Part shown: positions 16,563 through 25,333 of the stretch, one piece after another
Numbering within the stretch: position 1 is the stretch's first letter
Layout: each line of letters starts with the position of its first letter
DNA from: JAUMBM01 sp964645715
GTDB lineage: Bacteria > Bacteroidota > Bacteroidia > Chitinophagales > Saprospiraceae
Assembly: GCA_964645715.1 (NCBI GenBank)
Contig: CAZYAO010000007.1
Span: 1 to 64,000 of the forward strand
Length of the DNA: 64,000 nucleotides
Direction of reading: 5' to 3'
Notes under the pieces: generated by a model
The model's input: only the letters and a program-made list of their open reading frames with translations
Databases searched by the model: none
What the model was told of the DNA's origin: nothing
Made by a program: the position numbers and the translations under genes

Positions 16563-19106
16563 TCAGCTGTCTTTCTCCAGCCGAAAAGTCATGCGCTTAA
16601 TACGGTCTTCCAGTTTCTCCGAACTCAGTCGCTCGCGCAGGCGATCCACGATGATCGGAAAGGCAAAAGGCGTCGCCCGCTTAGGCTGTGTGTATACCAG
16701 CCGGCTGCTGTTGATGCGCTCCATAGCCTGCCGTAGTCGCCCCTCTTCCAGCTGAAAAGTCAGCACTTCCTCGTACGCCTGCTGCAACAGCAAGCTGTCG
16801 GGTTCATAACTGCTAAACACACTGAAAAACAAACCCGCACTGGCCTGCAAATGTCTGTCCGGCGCCTGCTTGCCCGGAAAGCCCTTGAATACCAGCCCCG
16901 CCACCGTGGCTATTTCCCGGAAGCGACGCCGGGCCATCTCTACCTGGTTGATGCACGCACGTATGTCTTCACCCAGTCCCTCGGTACTCAGCAGCCCGGC
17001 AAGGTCGGCAGCGCCCACCGGCAGCGGCTGGTCACTCAGCAACTCAAAGCCGTAATCATTGACAGCCATACTGAAAGTGATTGGCCGACGGCAACTGATG
17101 CGGTAGGCCAGCAAAGCACTCAACCCCTCGTGCACAAATCGCCCTTCAAAAGGATAACAAAGCAGGTGATACCCCTCCTGGTCCTGAAAATACTCGACCA
17201 GCAACTCATCGGCCCGCGGTAGCGCAGATCGCTGCTGCTGTAGCGCAAGCAAAGAACGCACCCCCTCCATCTCCGGCTGCAACCACTGTCCACGCGCTGC
17301 TTCATCGAGCAGCGCACGAATCTCGGCCGCCAGGGACGAACTCAGCGGCATACGCCCACCCGCCCAAGAGGGAATCTTCCCCTTATTGGCTGTACTCGCC
17401 CGCACAATGGCCGTCATATCGCGAATCCGCAGAAATTCCAGACAACGACCGGCAAACAAGAAAGTGTCGCCGGGTTTGAGCTGTGCAATGAATCCTTCCT
17501 CAACATGCCCCAGCATTTTCCCCGCCTGAAAAGCCACCGGCAGCAGGTTTTCACTTAGTATGACGCCGATGTTCATACGGTGCTTTTTGGCTATCAGCCG
17601 ACTGCTCACCCGCCACAAACCTGTCTCGTCAACTGTTACTTTGTGGTATTCGTCGCGACTACTGAAACACTTTCCGCCCGCCCGGATAAAATCCAGGCAC
17701 CAGGCCCACTCTTCGTCGCGCAAACTTGCATAGGACCAGGTCTCCCGCAAGTGCGGCAACAAAGACGCCGGCCGGAATCCGTCGCCTACCGCCAGGGTCA
17801 CCAAAAATTGTAGCAAAACATCAAATGACCGCCAATAGGGCTCACGCGGCTCTATGCGCTGTTTGTCAATGGCATTGCGCAAGGCCGCGCCTTCCATGAT
17901 TTCAAGGGCATGGGTAGGCAGCAAATAAATGCGACTCACCGCCCCTGGCTGATGACCACTGCGGCCTGCGCGCTGCAGGAAGCGGGCAACGCCCTTCGGA
18001 CTACCAACCTGGATCACCGTTTCTACAGGCCGAAAATCAACGCCCAAGTCGAGGCTGGATGTACAGACCACCACCCGCAGTCGGCCGCTGTGCAGATTTT
18101 CTTCCACCCAGTCGCGGATCTCACGACTCAGGGAACTATGGTGCATGGCGATCTCTCCGGCCAGCATGGGGTCAGCCTCCAGCAGTGCCTGATACCAGGC
18201 CTCGCACTGTGCACGGGTATTGGTAAACACGAGGCTGGAGCGGCTGCCCGCCAGTACAGGTAGTAGCTGGTCAATCATGTGAAGCCCCAAATGACCGCGC
18301 CAAGGAAAGCGAGCCATGGTCGGCGGAATGAGGGTCACCAATGCATAGCGCTTGTCCATCGGCGCCCGGATGATGCGGTAGGCTTGCGCTGCCGCCTCGC
18401 TACCGGCCAACAGTTGCAGCGCTAGCCCGGGATTGCCGATGGTGGCCGAAATCGCCCAGGTCTGCAACCCGGGGCGCAGGCGCCGCAGCTGCATCAGCGC
18501 CAACTCCATGAGCACACCCCGCTTGGAGCCCACCAACTCGTGCCATTCATCACATACGATCCCGCGCAGTTCCGCAAAATAATCGGCATGGTTTTGCTGG
18601 CAAAAGAGCATGTGCAGGCTTTCAGGTGTAGTCACCAGCACCTGCGGTGGCTTGGCCTTCTGCCGGCTGCGGGTCGCTGCAGGCGTATCGCCCGTGCGCA
18701 TTTCTACCCGCCAAGGGAGCCCCAAGCCTTCCACTGCCCGCTGGCAGCTGTCGGTTATTTCGCGCGCCAGCGCACGCACCGGCGTTATCCACAACAGCCG
18801 CAAGCCTTTGGCTGCAGGCTCCTGAAGCGCCTGCAGGGCTACGCCCAAAAAAGCCGCATAGGTTTTACCACTGCCTGTCGGTGCATGGATGATGCCCGAT
18901 GCCCCCGCCAACCAGGCGCACCAGCTGTCGCGCTGGAAGGGGAATACCTCCCAGCCCTGTGCCGCAAACCATGTTTCTGCAGGCAGCAGGGTATTATCAT
19001 ACTGAAAATCAACCACTTGTTGGAAATCAAATAATGTACATGTCCAAACACTGGCAGCAGCTGCGCCAGCAACCTGCTCACTGTCGCGCAATACCCGTAA
19101 CAGCAA
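16563..19106 (-). CDS. Lhr-like DEXH-box helicase (ligase-associated DNA damage response type)
   Basis: An 847-residue superfamily 2 helicase. Motif I is APTGSGKTYAAF, motif II VCDEWHE, motif III SATIGNP, and motif VI QRAGRSGHQPGA; a helicase C-domain and a long Lhr-type winged-helix/beta-barrel tail follow. In many bacteria this type lies beside an ATP-dependent DNA ligase, an exonuclease and the phosphoesterase PdeM; none is here. The first Met (19106) gives a 28-bp overlap with ftsH; the conserved part starts near LLPAETWFAAQGW, so a downstream alternative start is possible. Confidence 0.85.
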   Translation of the reverse strand: MLLRVLRDSEQVAGAAAASVWTCTLFDFQQVVDFQYDNTLLPAETWFAAQGWEVFPFQRDSWCAWLAGASGIIHAPTGSGKTYAAFLGVALQALQEPAAKGLRLLWITPVRALAREITDSCQRAVEGLGLPWRVEMRTGDTPAATRSRQKAKPPQVLVTTPESLHMLFCQQNHADYFAELRGIVCDEWHELVGSKRGVLMELALMQLRRLRPGLQTWAISATIGNPGLALQLLAGSEAAAQAYRIIRAPMDKRYALVTLIPPTMARFPWRGHLGLHMIDQLLPVLAGSRSSLVFTNTRAQCEAWYQALLEADPMLAGEIAMHHSSLSREIRDWVEENLHSGRLRVVVCTSSLDLGVDFRPVETVIQVGSPKGVARFLQRAGRSGHQPGAVSRIYLLPTHALEIMEGAALRNAIDKQRIEPREPYWRSFDVLLQFLVTLAVGDGFRPASLLPHLRETWSYASLRDEEWAWCLDFIRAGGKCFSSRDEYHKVTVDETGLWRVSSRLIAKKHRMNIGVILSENLLPVAFQAGKMLGHVEEGFIAQLKPGDTFLFAGRCLEFLRIRDMTAIVRASTANKGKIPSWAGGRMPLSSSLAAEIRALLDEAARGQWLQPEMEGVRSLLALQQQRSALPRADELLVEYFQDQEGYHLLCYPFEGRFVHEGLSALLAYRISCRRPITFSMAVNDYGFELLSDQPLPVGAADLAGLLSTEGLGEDIRACINQVEMARRRFREIATVAGLVFKGFPGKQAPDRHLQASAGLFFSVFSSYEPDSLLLQQAYEEVLTFQLEEGRLRQAMERINSSRLVYTQPKRATPFAFPIIVDRLRERLSSEKLEDRIKRMTFRLEKDS

Positions 19107-21000
19107 TTATTTCCTCCTCATCCAGCGTTTCCCGCTTCATCAGTGCTTCTGCCAGCGCATCCAGCGCTGGCCGGTGCACTTCCAGCAAGCGTATTGCTTC
19201 TGTATGTGCCTCACTAATAATGCGGCTTACCTCTTCATCGATAGCCTCCGCCGTTTTTTCGCTGAAAGGCTTGTCGCCGGCATACGATTCGTAGCCGCGA
19301 CTCAGGAAGGAATTCTGTCGTGGTGCCAGCTCAATCATACCCAGACGGGGACTCATGCCCCAGCGGGTGACCATGCTGCGCGCCAGCTGCGTGGCCTGTT
19401 CTATGTCATTCTCAGCACCTGTCGTTTTATCGCCATAGACAATCTCCTCCGCACAGCGACCTCCCAGTATACCGACAATGCGGCCGTGCAGATAGCCCTC
19501 CGGATAGTTGTAGCGATCACTATCAGGCCGCTGGTAAGTAACCCCCAGCGCCTGCCCCCTAGGGACAATACTCACCCGCTGCACCGGATCGGCACCCTTG
19601 ACGACCATCCCCAGAATAGCATGCCCGCTCTCGTGGTAGGCAATGCGGCGGCGATCTTCCTCGCTGAGCAGGAGCGGCCGCTCCGGACCAAGCACAATCT
19701 TTTCGAGGGCATCTACAAAATCTTGCTGCTGTACCGTTTCCCGCTGCTTGCGGGCAGCCAGTAGGGCAGCCTCATTGACCAGGTTCTTGAGGTCGGCACC
19801 CGAAAAACCCGGTGTGAAGGCAGCTATGTCCTCCAACACCACGGCACCATCCAGCGGCACAGACCGCGTATGTACCCGTAAAATGGCCTCCCTGCCCTTT
19901 TTATCCGGCAAATTGACGATGATGCGGCGGTCGAAACGCCCCGGGCGCAGCAGCGCTTTGTCAAGTACATCCGGCTGGTTGGTCGCCGCCAGCACGATGA
20001 TGCCCTCTTTGCTCGAAAATCCATCCATCTCCGACAAAATCTGGTTGAGCGTCTGCTCCTGCTCCGCCGCTCCGCCGAAGGCGTACTGGCCGCGCGAGCG
20101 GCCAATGGAGTCGATCTCGTCAATGAAAATAATGGCAGGTGCCTGCTCTCGCGCCTGTCGAAACAAGTCGCGCACCCGCGCAGCCCCTACCCCCACAATC
20201 ATCTCGATAAATTCGGATGCGCTCATCGAAAAGAAAGGAACGCCTGCTTCACCGGCAATGGCGCGCGCCAGCAGCGTCTTGCCGGTACCCGGCGCACCAA
20301 TCAGCAACACGCCTTTGGGCGCATAGGCGCCCAGGCGGGTGTATTTCTGCGGGTCTTTTAAAAAATCTACAATCTCCACCAGCTCATTCTCGGCCTCATC
20401 AATGCCCGCCACATCGTCAAAGGTCACGGCCTGGGCCGTGTCTTTGTCAAAGCGCTTGGCCCGGCTCTGCCCGATGCCCGAGAGGCCTCCCATACCGCCA
20501 CCGCCACCCGACTGGGCGCGGCGAAACAACCACCAGTAAAACAATATCAGCAGCGCCAAAGGGCCAAGATACAACAACAGCGACCAGAGCGCGCCACCTT
20601 CTTCCTCTGTAGGTGCTACCTCAACGGATACATCCTGAGCCGACAGTAACTCGCCCAGCTCATCCCCCCCAAAGGGCGGTGTAATGGTGGTAAAGGCGGT
20701 GACCTTCAGGGTGTCAGACTTGTTTTTGTCCCCCTCCACCCGAGGCGCGTAGGCCACTGCTTTTTCAAAAGCCCCGCTAATCCGCTCTCCTTTTACCTGC
20801 ACAGACCTGACATTACCGCTGCTGACCTCCGTGCGAAACAATGAATACGGAATGCTCACGGGCTGGTCATCTGCCGCAAAGTAACGACGTAGCAGCACGG
20901 CATTAATCATCACAATGATGACTACCCACAACCACAGATTGCGGCCGGAAAAATTGGATCCGAGGGACGGACCCGCTGGTTTGTCTTTTGTTGGTTCCAT
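19078..21000 (-). CDS. ftsH: ATP-dependent zinc metalloprotease FtsH
   Basis: The 640-residue membrane protease degrades misfolded and regulatory membrane or cytosolic proteins. Order: N-terminal TM (LWLWVVIIVMINAVLL, about 24-39), a periplasmic domain, a second TM (LLLYLGPLALLILFYWWLF), the AAA domain with Walker A GAPGTGKTLLARA, Walker B IIFIDEIDSIG and SRH GRFDRR, then the peptidase domain with HESGHAILG as zinc site. The periplasmic part has an acidic insert (about 90-150), and the pore motif context is normal. Start codon context: a TATCTTTG box on the minus strand (21034-21027) precedes the ATG by about 25 bp. Overlaps the helicase gene. Confidence 0.95.
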   Translation of the reverse strand: MEPTKDKPAGPSLGSNFSGRNLWLWVVIIVMINAVLLRRYFAADDQPVSIPYSLFRTEVSSGNVRSVQVKGERISGAFEKAVAYAPRVEGDKNKSDTLKVTAFTTITPPFGGDELGELLSAQDVSVEVAPTEEEGGALWSLLLYLGPLALLILFYWWLFRRAQSGGGGGMGGLSGIGQSRAKRFDKDTAQAVTFDDVAGIDEAENELVEIVDFLKDPQKYTRLGAYAPKGVLLIGAPGTGKTLLARAIAGEAGVPFFSMSASEFIEMIVGVGAARVRDLFRQAREQAPAIIFIDEIDSIGRSRGQYAFGGAAEQEQTLNQILSEMDGFSSKEGIIVLAATNQPDVLDKALLRPGRFDRRIIVNLPDKKGREAILRVHTRSVPLDGAVVLEDIAAFTPGFSGADLKNLVNEAALLAARKQRETVQQQDFVDALEKIVLGPERPLLLSEEDRRRIAYHESGHAILGMVVKGADPVQRVSIVPRGQALGVTYQRPDSDRYNYPEGYLHGRIVGILGGRCAEEIVYGDKTTGAENDIEQATQLARSMVTRWGMSPRLGMIELAPRQNSFLSRGYESYAGDKPFSEKTAEAIDEEVSRIISEAHTEAIRLLEVHRPALDALAEALMKRETLDEEEIIAVTGIARQ

Positions 21001-21201
21001 AGGCCTCTGCTGCTTGGTGTACTGTCCAAAGATAGCTGTTATTTGTGATTCGCTCTTGTTTTATATTATTTTTTTGATAAAAATAAAAAACAAACAAATC
21101 CATACACAAAAAACCATTTCTTGCTTTGTGTGTTCATAGTCGAAACAGTGCGCTCACAGCTGTCCGGCTGGTCATGTGCGCAACGGCTAAGCTTGGTGCG
21201 G
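21001..21201. other. AT-rich divergent region between ftsH and pabA
   Basis: About 200 bp between divergent starts. It holds a minus-strand TATCTTTG (plus CAAAGATA at 21027-21034) for ftsH and a very AT-rich block (21054-21110). No gene or strong hairpin seen. Confidence 0.5.
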
Positions 21202-21768
21202 ATGAAGATTCTGGTGATCGACAATTACGACTCCTTTGTATACAATCTGGTGCAGTTGCTGCAGGAGGATATGCCGGTAGCGGAGGTGGTGGTGGTCAAA
21301 AACGACCAGCTGCGGGTAGAAGATGCCGCTCCATTCGACAAAATTCTGCTGTCGCCTGGCCCTGGCCTGCCGGCTGAGGCCGGGCAGATGCCGGCCTTGC
21401 TCCGGGCTTGGGCACCCACCAAAAGTATTCTTGGCATTTGCCTCGGCCACCAGGCCATAGGCCAGCAGTTTGGTGGCCTGCTCGAGCAGCTGGCCGCGCC
21501 CCTGCACGGCATCGCCTCTCCCCTGCAACTTTGCTGTGACGATTATCTTTTCAACCAGCTACCCCCGCAGTTTTCCATCGGCCACTATCACTCCTGGGTC
21601 GTAGCCCGGCCGTTACCGCCGGCGCTGGAGCTCCTGGCTGTAGACGACCAGGGGTATGTGATGGCACTTCGTCACCGGCAGTATGACCTGCGGGGACTGC
21701 AGTTTCATCCCGAGTCTGTACTTACCCCCCAAGGTGCTGTGATGATGCACAATTGGCTGTCCAACTGA
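21202..21768 (+). CDS. pabA: Glutamine amidotransferase subunit of aminodeoxychorismate/anthranilate synthase
   Basis: The 188-residue class I glutamine amidotransferase supplies ammonia to chorismate-using synthases for folate (PabA) or tryptophan (TrpG). Signature segments are MKILVIDNYDSFVYNLVQ, LSPGPGLP, the nucleophile Cys in ILGICLGHQAIG and the His-Glu pair in LQFHPESVLTPQG. The start at 21202 is fixed by the MKILVIDNYDSF opening; upstream in-frame sequence is not conserved. PabA and TrpG cannot be told apart without a partner gene, and none (pabB, trpE) is adjacent, so the dual-use pabA type is the cautious choice. Confidence 0.85.
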   Translation: MKILVIDNYDSFVYNLVQLLQEDMPVAEVVVVKNDQLRVEDAAPFDKILLSPGPGLPAEAGQMPALLRAWAPTKSILGICLGHQAIGQQFGGLLEQLAAPLHGIASPLQLCCDDYLFNQLPPQFSIGHYHSWVVARPLPPALELLAVDDQGYVMALRHRQYDLRGLQFHPESVLTPQGAVMMHNWLSN

Positions 21769-21886
21769 TACAGCACTTCTTTGGTCGCTTGCATCCGCCA
21801 AAGAAAATTCTTCCGTCATTGTGCATTTTCTGCAGAAAATTCAAAATAACTGGCTTATTTTCAAGGCACTCAAACAGATATTATTC

Positions 21887-22834
21887 ATGGGTAAATTTTA
21901 CATACTCTCCATGCTGCTTGCCGGACTTTTTCTGCAGGCTTGTACCACAGTCCGCCCAAAGCCCTGGCCCATGCAGCTACACGCTGGCCGGGTTGAACGC
22001 ATCGAGTCCATGCCCAGCCAATGGGTCACCGCCCGCAATGTTGATGTGTGGCTGCCGCCGGGCTACCAACGCGGACAACAGTATTCGGTGCTGTATATGC
22101 ACGACGGACAGATGCTTTTTGATTCGTCTACGACCTGGAATAAGCAGGCCTGGCAGGTCGATGCGCACATCAGCAAACTGATGGCGCTCGGATTGATCGA
22201 GCCTACCATCGTCGTGGGTATCTGGAATGCAGGCGCGGAGCGCCATGCCGATTATTTTCCCCAAAAGCCTTTCCTGCAGCTGTCCCAAGGCATGCGCGAC
22301 AGTCTGCTGCAGGCAGCCGGACCAGGCCGCCCGGGCTTGTTTGCGGTGCCGGTACAGTCCGACAACTACCTGCGCTTTATCGTCGAAGAGCTCAAACCGC
22401 TGATCGATCGTCGTTATCCGACCCGACCCGAGGCAGCGCATACCTTCATCGCTGGCTCGAGTATGGGCGGACTCATCTCCGTCTACGCCCTCTGCGAATA
22501 CCCTGCGGTATTTGGTGGCGCCGCCTGCCTGTCTACCCACTGGCCGGGTATCTTCCAGCTGGAAAATAATCCTGTCCCGCAGACTTTTGTCAACTATCTC
22601 GATGCACATCTCCCGCCGCCAGCCCACCACCGCCTCTACTTCGACAGAGGTACCGAGGGGCTGGATGCCTTGTACGAAAAACCACAGTGGCAGGTGGATA
22701 CGCTGCTCGCCGCCAAAGGCTACCGGCCTCCCATGCTGCAAAGCCTCACCTTTGAAGGTCATGATCACAATGAGCAGTCATGGGCCAGCAGGCTGGCCAT
22801 ACCCTTGGTTTTTTTGTTGGGGAAAAAATCCTGA
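21887..22834 (+). CDS. Alpha/beta-hydrolase lipoprotein of the esterase D/enterochelin esterase type
   Basis: A 315-residue protein with a lipoprotein signal (LFLQAC, Cys19). The mature part is an esterase (putative esterase, IroE/Fes-like) alpha/beta hydrolase: the oxyanion-side VLYMHDGQMLFD, the nucleophile elbow AGSSMGGLISVYALCEYP, an Asp region LYFDRGTEGLDALY and a C-terminal His in FEGHDHNEQSW. This family includes siderophore esterases and carbohydrate acetyl/feruloyl esterases, so the substrate is open. The start at 21887 is selected because it begins the signal peptide; an upstream ATG at 21821 would not. The gene ends just before the duplicated hairpin at 22851. Confidence 0.8.
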   Translation: MGKFYILSMLLAGLFLQACTTVRPKPWPMQLHAGRVERIESMPSQWVTARNVDVWLPPGYQRGQQYSVLYMHDGQMLFDSSTTWNKQAWQVDAHISKLMALGLIEPTIVVGIWNAGAERHADYFPQKPFLQLSQGMRDSLLQAAGPGRPGLFAVPVQSDNYLRFIVEELKPLIDRRYPTRPEAAHTFIAGSSMGGLISVYALCEYPAVFGGAACLSTHWPGIFQLENNPVPQTFVNYLDAHLPPPAHHRLYFDRGTEGLDALYEKPQWQVDTLLAAKGYRPPMLQSLTFEGHDHNEQSWASRLAIPLVFLLGKKS

Positions 22835-22850
22835 AGCAGCTTGGAAAAGG

Positions 22851-23045
22851 GCTCACGCTACGCTTTGGCGGCTGTTGCCGCCAAAGCGTAGCGTAACTTC
22901 GTATTTGTCACGAAGCAGGCTGGTCTTTCGCACCAACCGCCAAATGCTCACGCTACGCTTTGGCGGCTGTTGCCGCCAAAGCGTAGCGTAACTTCGTATT
23001 TGTCACGAAGCAGGCTGGTCTTTCGCACCAACCGCCAGATGCTCA
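22851..23045. repeat. 95-bp tandem duplication carrying a terminator and a gene end
   Basis: Two copies at 22851-22945 and 22946-23040 differ by a single base near their ends, followed by GCTCA of a third start. Each has the perfect 18-bp stem ACGCTACGCTTTGGCGGC, loop TGTT, GCCGCCAAAGCGTAGCGT (22855-22894 and 22950-22989). The rest of the unit is the last 13-14 codons and stop of the minus-strand membrane-protein gene, so the first copy is an orphan tail beyond the real stop at 23003. Confidence 0.95.
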
Positions 23046-23920
23046 TACAGGTTGTGAATGTATAGAATCAGTAGCCCAAAGACAACAGCCGACACAATCA
23101 GCACGGTATTGATGAGCCCGTCCACCGCAAATGATAAACGAATGAGTATGGTCGATATAATGAAACCCGAATTGCGAATGACCTTGTGAAACTGATCGGA
23201 GTAGAAAAAAGAAATGAGCAGTAATACCACGTCTACAACAATCAGCAGGGTAAAAAATTCGTCGAAGAAGATGTTGTTGATGTCCTTCAGACTCACGGCC
23301 GCATTCGCACTGGCCTGCTGCATACCCCATAGCCAGGTGGACAGGGTGGCCAAAGCGATGTAAAGGAGTACGGGTACCAATACGGCTGCTATCAGCTTTT
23401 TTAAACCAATAAACTGCGCTACCTGTGCTGCTGCAAGGTTGTCCGTCATCTCACCGCCCGGCTTCCTGCCCTGCCGTAAAAAGAGATACAATAGGTAAAA
23501 AAGCAGCAAAGAGGCTATAATATCGTACGTAAACTGCATGTCGCCTTTGTCCTGAAACCAGTTCGAACTAAGCTCGAGGGTCGACAAATCTTTGAACAAC
23601 CGCCGTATGATGATCAGCGTGATGATCTCATATTGCTTGCGAATATAGGTGGTGATAGATTTGGGCAGGTAGTAGACCAATAGGTATACCTCGTATATCA
23701 GGATAAAGGAAAATGGGGTGTATATCGCAGAAATGGCGTTGTCGAGCAGTGCCGACTCCCCTTCTGTTGACAAAAACCCCAGATTGGCCAGGTATATCAG
23801 GCACAAGTGGCCAATGAAACTTATAATCGCAATGATGAGGATGACACGCTCGAATTTGTGCCGCGCACGCTCTGAGAGCAGTAAGTCATATGCGCGATGA
23901 AGGCGGGGGTGGTCAATCAT
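23003..23920 (-). CDS. Polytopic membrane protein of unknown function
   Basis: A 305-residue protein with about seven hydrophobic helices (first at about 26-45, last at about 265-290). Between helices there is a basic segment, YLPKSITTYIRKQYEIITL and IIIRRLFKDL, that slightly resembles an S4-S5 region of voltage-gated channels, but no pore signature was seen, so ion transport is only a thought. The soluble ends are short; the C-terminus is HLAVGAKDQPAS. The last codons are part of the 95-bp duplication. Convergent with the esterase gene; upstream a string of hairpins separates it from the GNAT gene. Confidence 0.7.
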   Translation of the reverse strand: MIDHPRLHRAYDLLLSERARHKFERVILIIAIISFIGHLCLIYLANLGFLSTEGESALLDNAISAIYTPFSFILIYEVYLLVYYLPKSITTYIRKQYEIITLIIIRRLFKDLSTLELSSNWFQDKGDMQFTYDIIASLLLFYLLYLFLRQGRKPGGEMTDNLAAAQVAQFIGLKKLIAAVLVPVLLYIALATLSTWLWGMQQASANAAVSLKDINNIFFDEFFTLLIVVDVVLLLISFFYSDQFHKVIRNSGFIISTILIRLSFAVDGLINTVLIVSAVVFGLLILYIHNLYEHLAVGAKDQPAS

Positions 23921-23995
23921 GACAGTAACTGCTATGGCTCCCGCCGACAGGATAGCCGCGCGGAACAGGAGTGGACCTGCTCGGTAAATTTACGA

Positions 23996-24165
23996 AATTA
24001 TTTTGCTGCGTTACACAGCAAAATAATTATTAAATTTATTTTGCAGCCTTGGCCGCAAAATAACTGCTACCTTTTTGCGGCTGAGGCCGCAAAATTAACC
24101 TTATTCTCATTTTGCGGCTTTAGCCGCAAAATAACTGCTACGTTTTTGCGGCTAGGGCCGCAAAA
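23996..24165. repeat. Run of five hairpins with a shared TTTTGCGGC core
   Basis: The gene-free stretch 23921-24165 holds five stem-loops in a row: AATTATTTTGCTG/CAGCAAAATAATT (23996-24028), an imperfect TTATTTTGCaGC stem (24036-24063), and three TTTTGCGGC/GCCGCAAAA stems at 24072-24094, 24109-24132 and 24143-24165 with loops TGAG, TTTA and TAGG. The linker AAATAACTGCTAC recurs twice. The last stem abuts the GNAT stop at 24166. These are repeated or degenerated terminators. Confidence 0.85.
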
Positions 24166-24675
24166 CTACCCCTCAGCCCGCAGCAAGCGATAATACCGCC
24201 CCGGAACACCATCCATCTCCTCATCCTTCCAATACTCCATACCCAGCTTTTCCATCACCCGGATGGAGGCAGCATTGGCTACATGGGCGCGCGCAATGAT
24301 CGCTGGCAGCGCCAGTTGCGCAAAACCGTACACGAGGCTGGCACTGCCTGACTCCGTCGCAAGGCCCCTACCCCACCATTTTCTAAAAAATCGATATCCT
24401 AGATCTGTAAGCTGTACGTCAGGCTGGTAGCGCAAACCACACCAACCAACACACTCGTCGGTATCCAGTAGACATACCGACCAACGGCCGTAGCCCTCTC
24501 GCTGGTAGACGTCCTGATAGGCCTGCAAAAATGTGTAGGCAGCCTCCACCGATTCGAACGGATCATCCCCCGTGTACCGGATGACCTCCGGATCACTGTT
24601 CAACGCAAAGAAGGTGGCCGCATCTTCCGGCAGCATTTTGCGAAGGCCCAGTCGGGCTGTAGTGAGTTCGTACAT
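24166..24675 (-). CDS. GNAT family N-acetyltransferase
   Basis: A 169-residue acetyltransferase of the RimJ/RimL-like branch. It starts with MYELTTARLGLRKMLPEDA, contains the acetyl-CoA-binding region WWGRGLATESGSASLVYGF (equivalent of the R/Q-x-x-G-x-G/A loop) and ends with the NAASIRVMEKLGMEY motif typical of this branch. Family members acetylate ribosomal protein N-termini or small amines, so the target is undetermined. The start at 24675 is chosen by similarity; the frame continues upstream into the DUF420 gene. It lies 14 bp beyond the DUF420 stop and may be read through from the oxidase locus. Confidence 0.8.
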   Translation of the reverse strand: MYELTTARLGLRKMLPEDAATFFALNSDPEVIRYTGDDPFESVEAAYTFLQAYQDVYQREGYGRWSVCLLDTDECVGWCGLRYQPDVQLTDLGYRFFRKWWGRGLATESGSASLVYGFAQLALPAIIARAHVANAASIRVMEKLGMEYWKDEEMDGVPGRYYRLLRAEG

Positions 24676-24689
24676 GGCGACAGAAAATC

Positions 24690-25274
24690 CTATTGGTAGT
24701 AAGGCATGAGCATGTAATAACAGATGGGACCAGTTATGGCCACATACAGCCAAAGGGGAAATACCCAGCGGGCCATCTGCCGGTGCCGCTCAAACTGTCC
24801 GGTGTAAGCGCGAATGAACGTGAATAATATGAATGGCAGTATAACGGCAGCAAGTACAATGTGCGAAATTAGCACAATCAGGTAGAAAGTGCGCTGCCCC
24901 GCAACGGCCGCCTTCTCTGCTGCATCAACCAGTCCGTCTCCATTGGCGTCGCCAAAAAGTGTCTCAGGCGTCGTGAAATGGTAAGCAACATAACTGAGCA
25001 AAAACAGCAGGGAAAGCCCCATGGCTACATAAATAGCCTTCCTGTGTGCCTCTATCTGTCCACGGCGAATGAAGTAATAGGCCGCTAGCAGTACGACCGC
25101 CGTCAACGCATTGACAGATGCGTGGAAGGGAGGCAAAAAGTCAAACGAAACGCCCTCCGGGAGCGGAATCTTTACCCTGCGCATCAGCCCTACAAGCAAC
25201 AATACGGCGCCGGTAATAATCCATGCAAGCCGATTTAGTTTGGTTTCCAATGCAGCATTCTCTTGTGTAGCCAT
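24690..25274 (-). CDS. DUF420 membrane protein with an EF-hand-like loop
   Basis: A 194-residue protein of the DUF420 family, common at the end of Bacteroidota and Firmicutes oxidase operons and thought to help oxidase assembly. Five helices are visible (about 15-31, 53-69, 80-99, 128-151, 165-190), with His residues in PPFHASVNAL, AHRKA, AYHFTTP and LISHIVLAA suggesting haem or copper contacts. Between helices 3 and 4 lies DANGDGLVDAAE (109-120), which fits the 12-residue EF-hand loop exactly: D1, N3, D5, G6, D9, E12. Calcium binding there is a prediction. Confidence 0.85.
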   Translation of the reverse strand: MATQENAALETKLNRLAWIITGAVLLLVGLMRRVKIPLPEGVSFDFLPPFHASVNALTAVVLLAAYYFIRRGQIEAHRKAIYVAMGLSLLFLLSYVAYHFTTPETLFGDANGDGLVDAAEKAAVAGQRTFYLIVLISHIVLAAVILPFILFTFIRAYTGQFERHRQMARWVFPLWLYVAITGPICYYMLMPYYQ

Positions 25275-25333
25275 GATATAACTTGCGTAAAGTGAGTTAA
25301 TATTGGTAATCCCCTTAAATTGCCTCTCCTACC

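Noticed and set aside
23003..23920. Voltage-gated ion channel
   Set aside because: There is a basic segment after a helix but no pore-loop signature or regular S4 arginine pattern.
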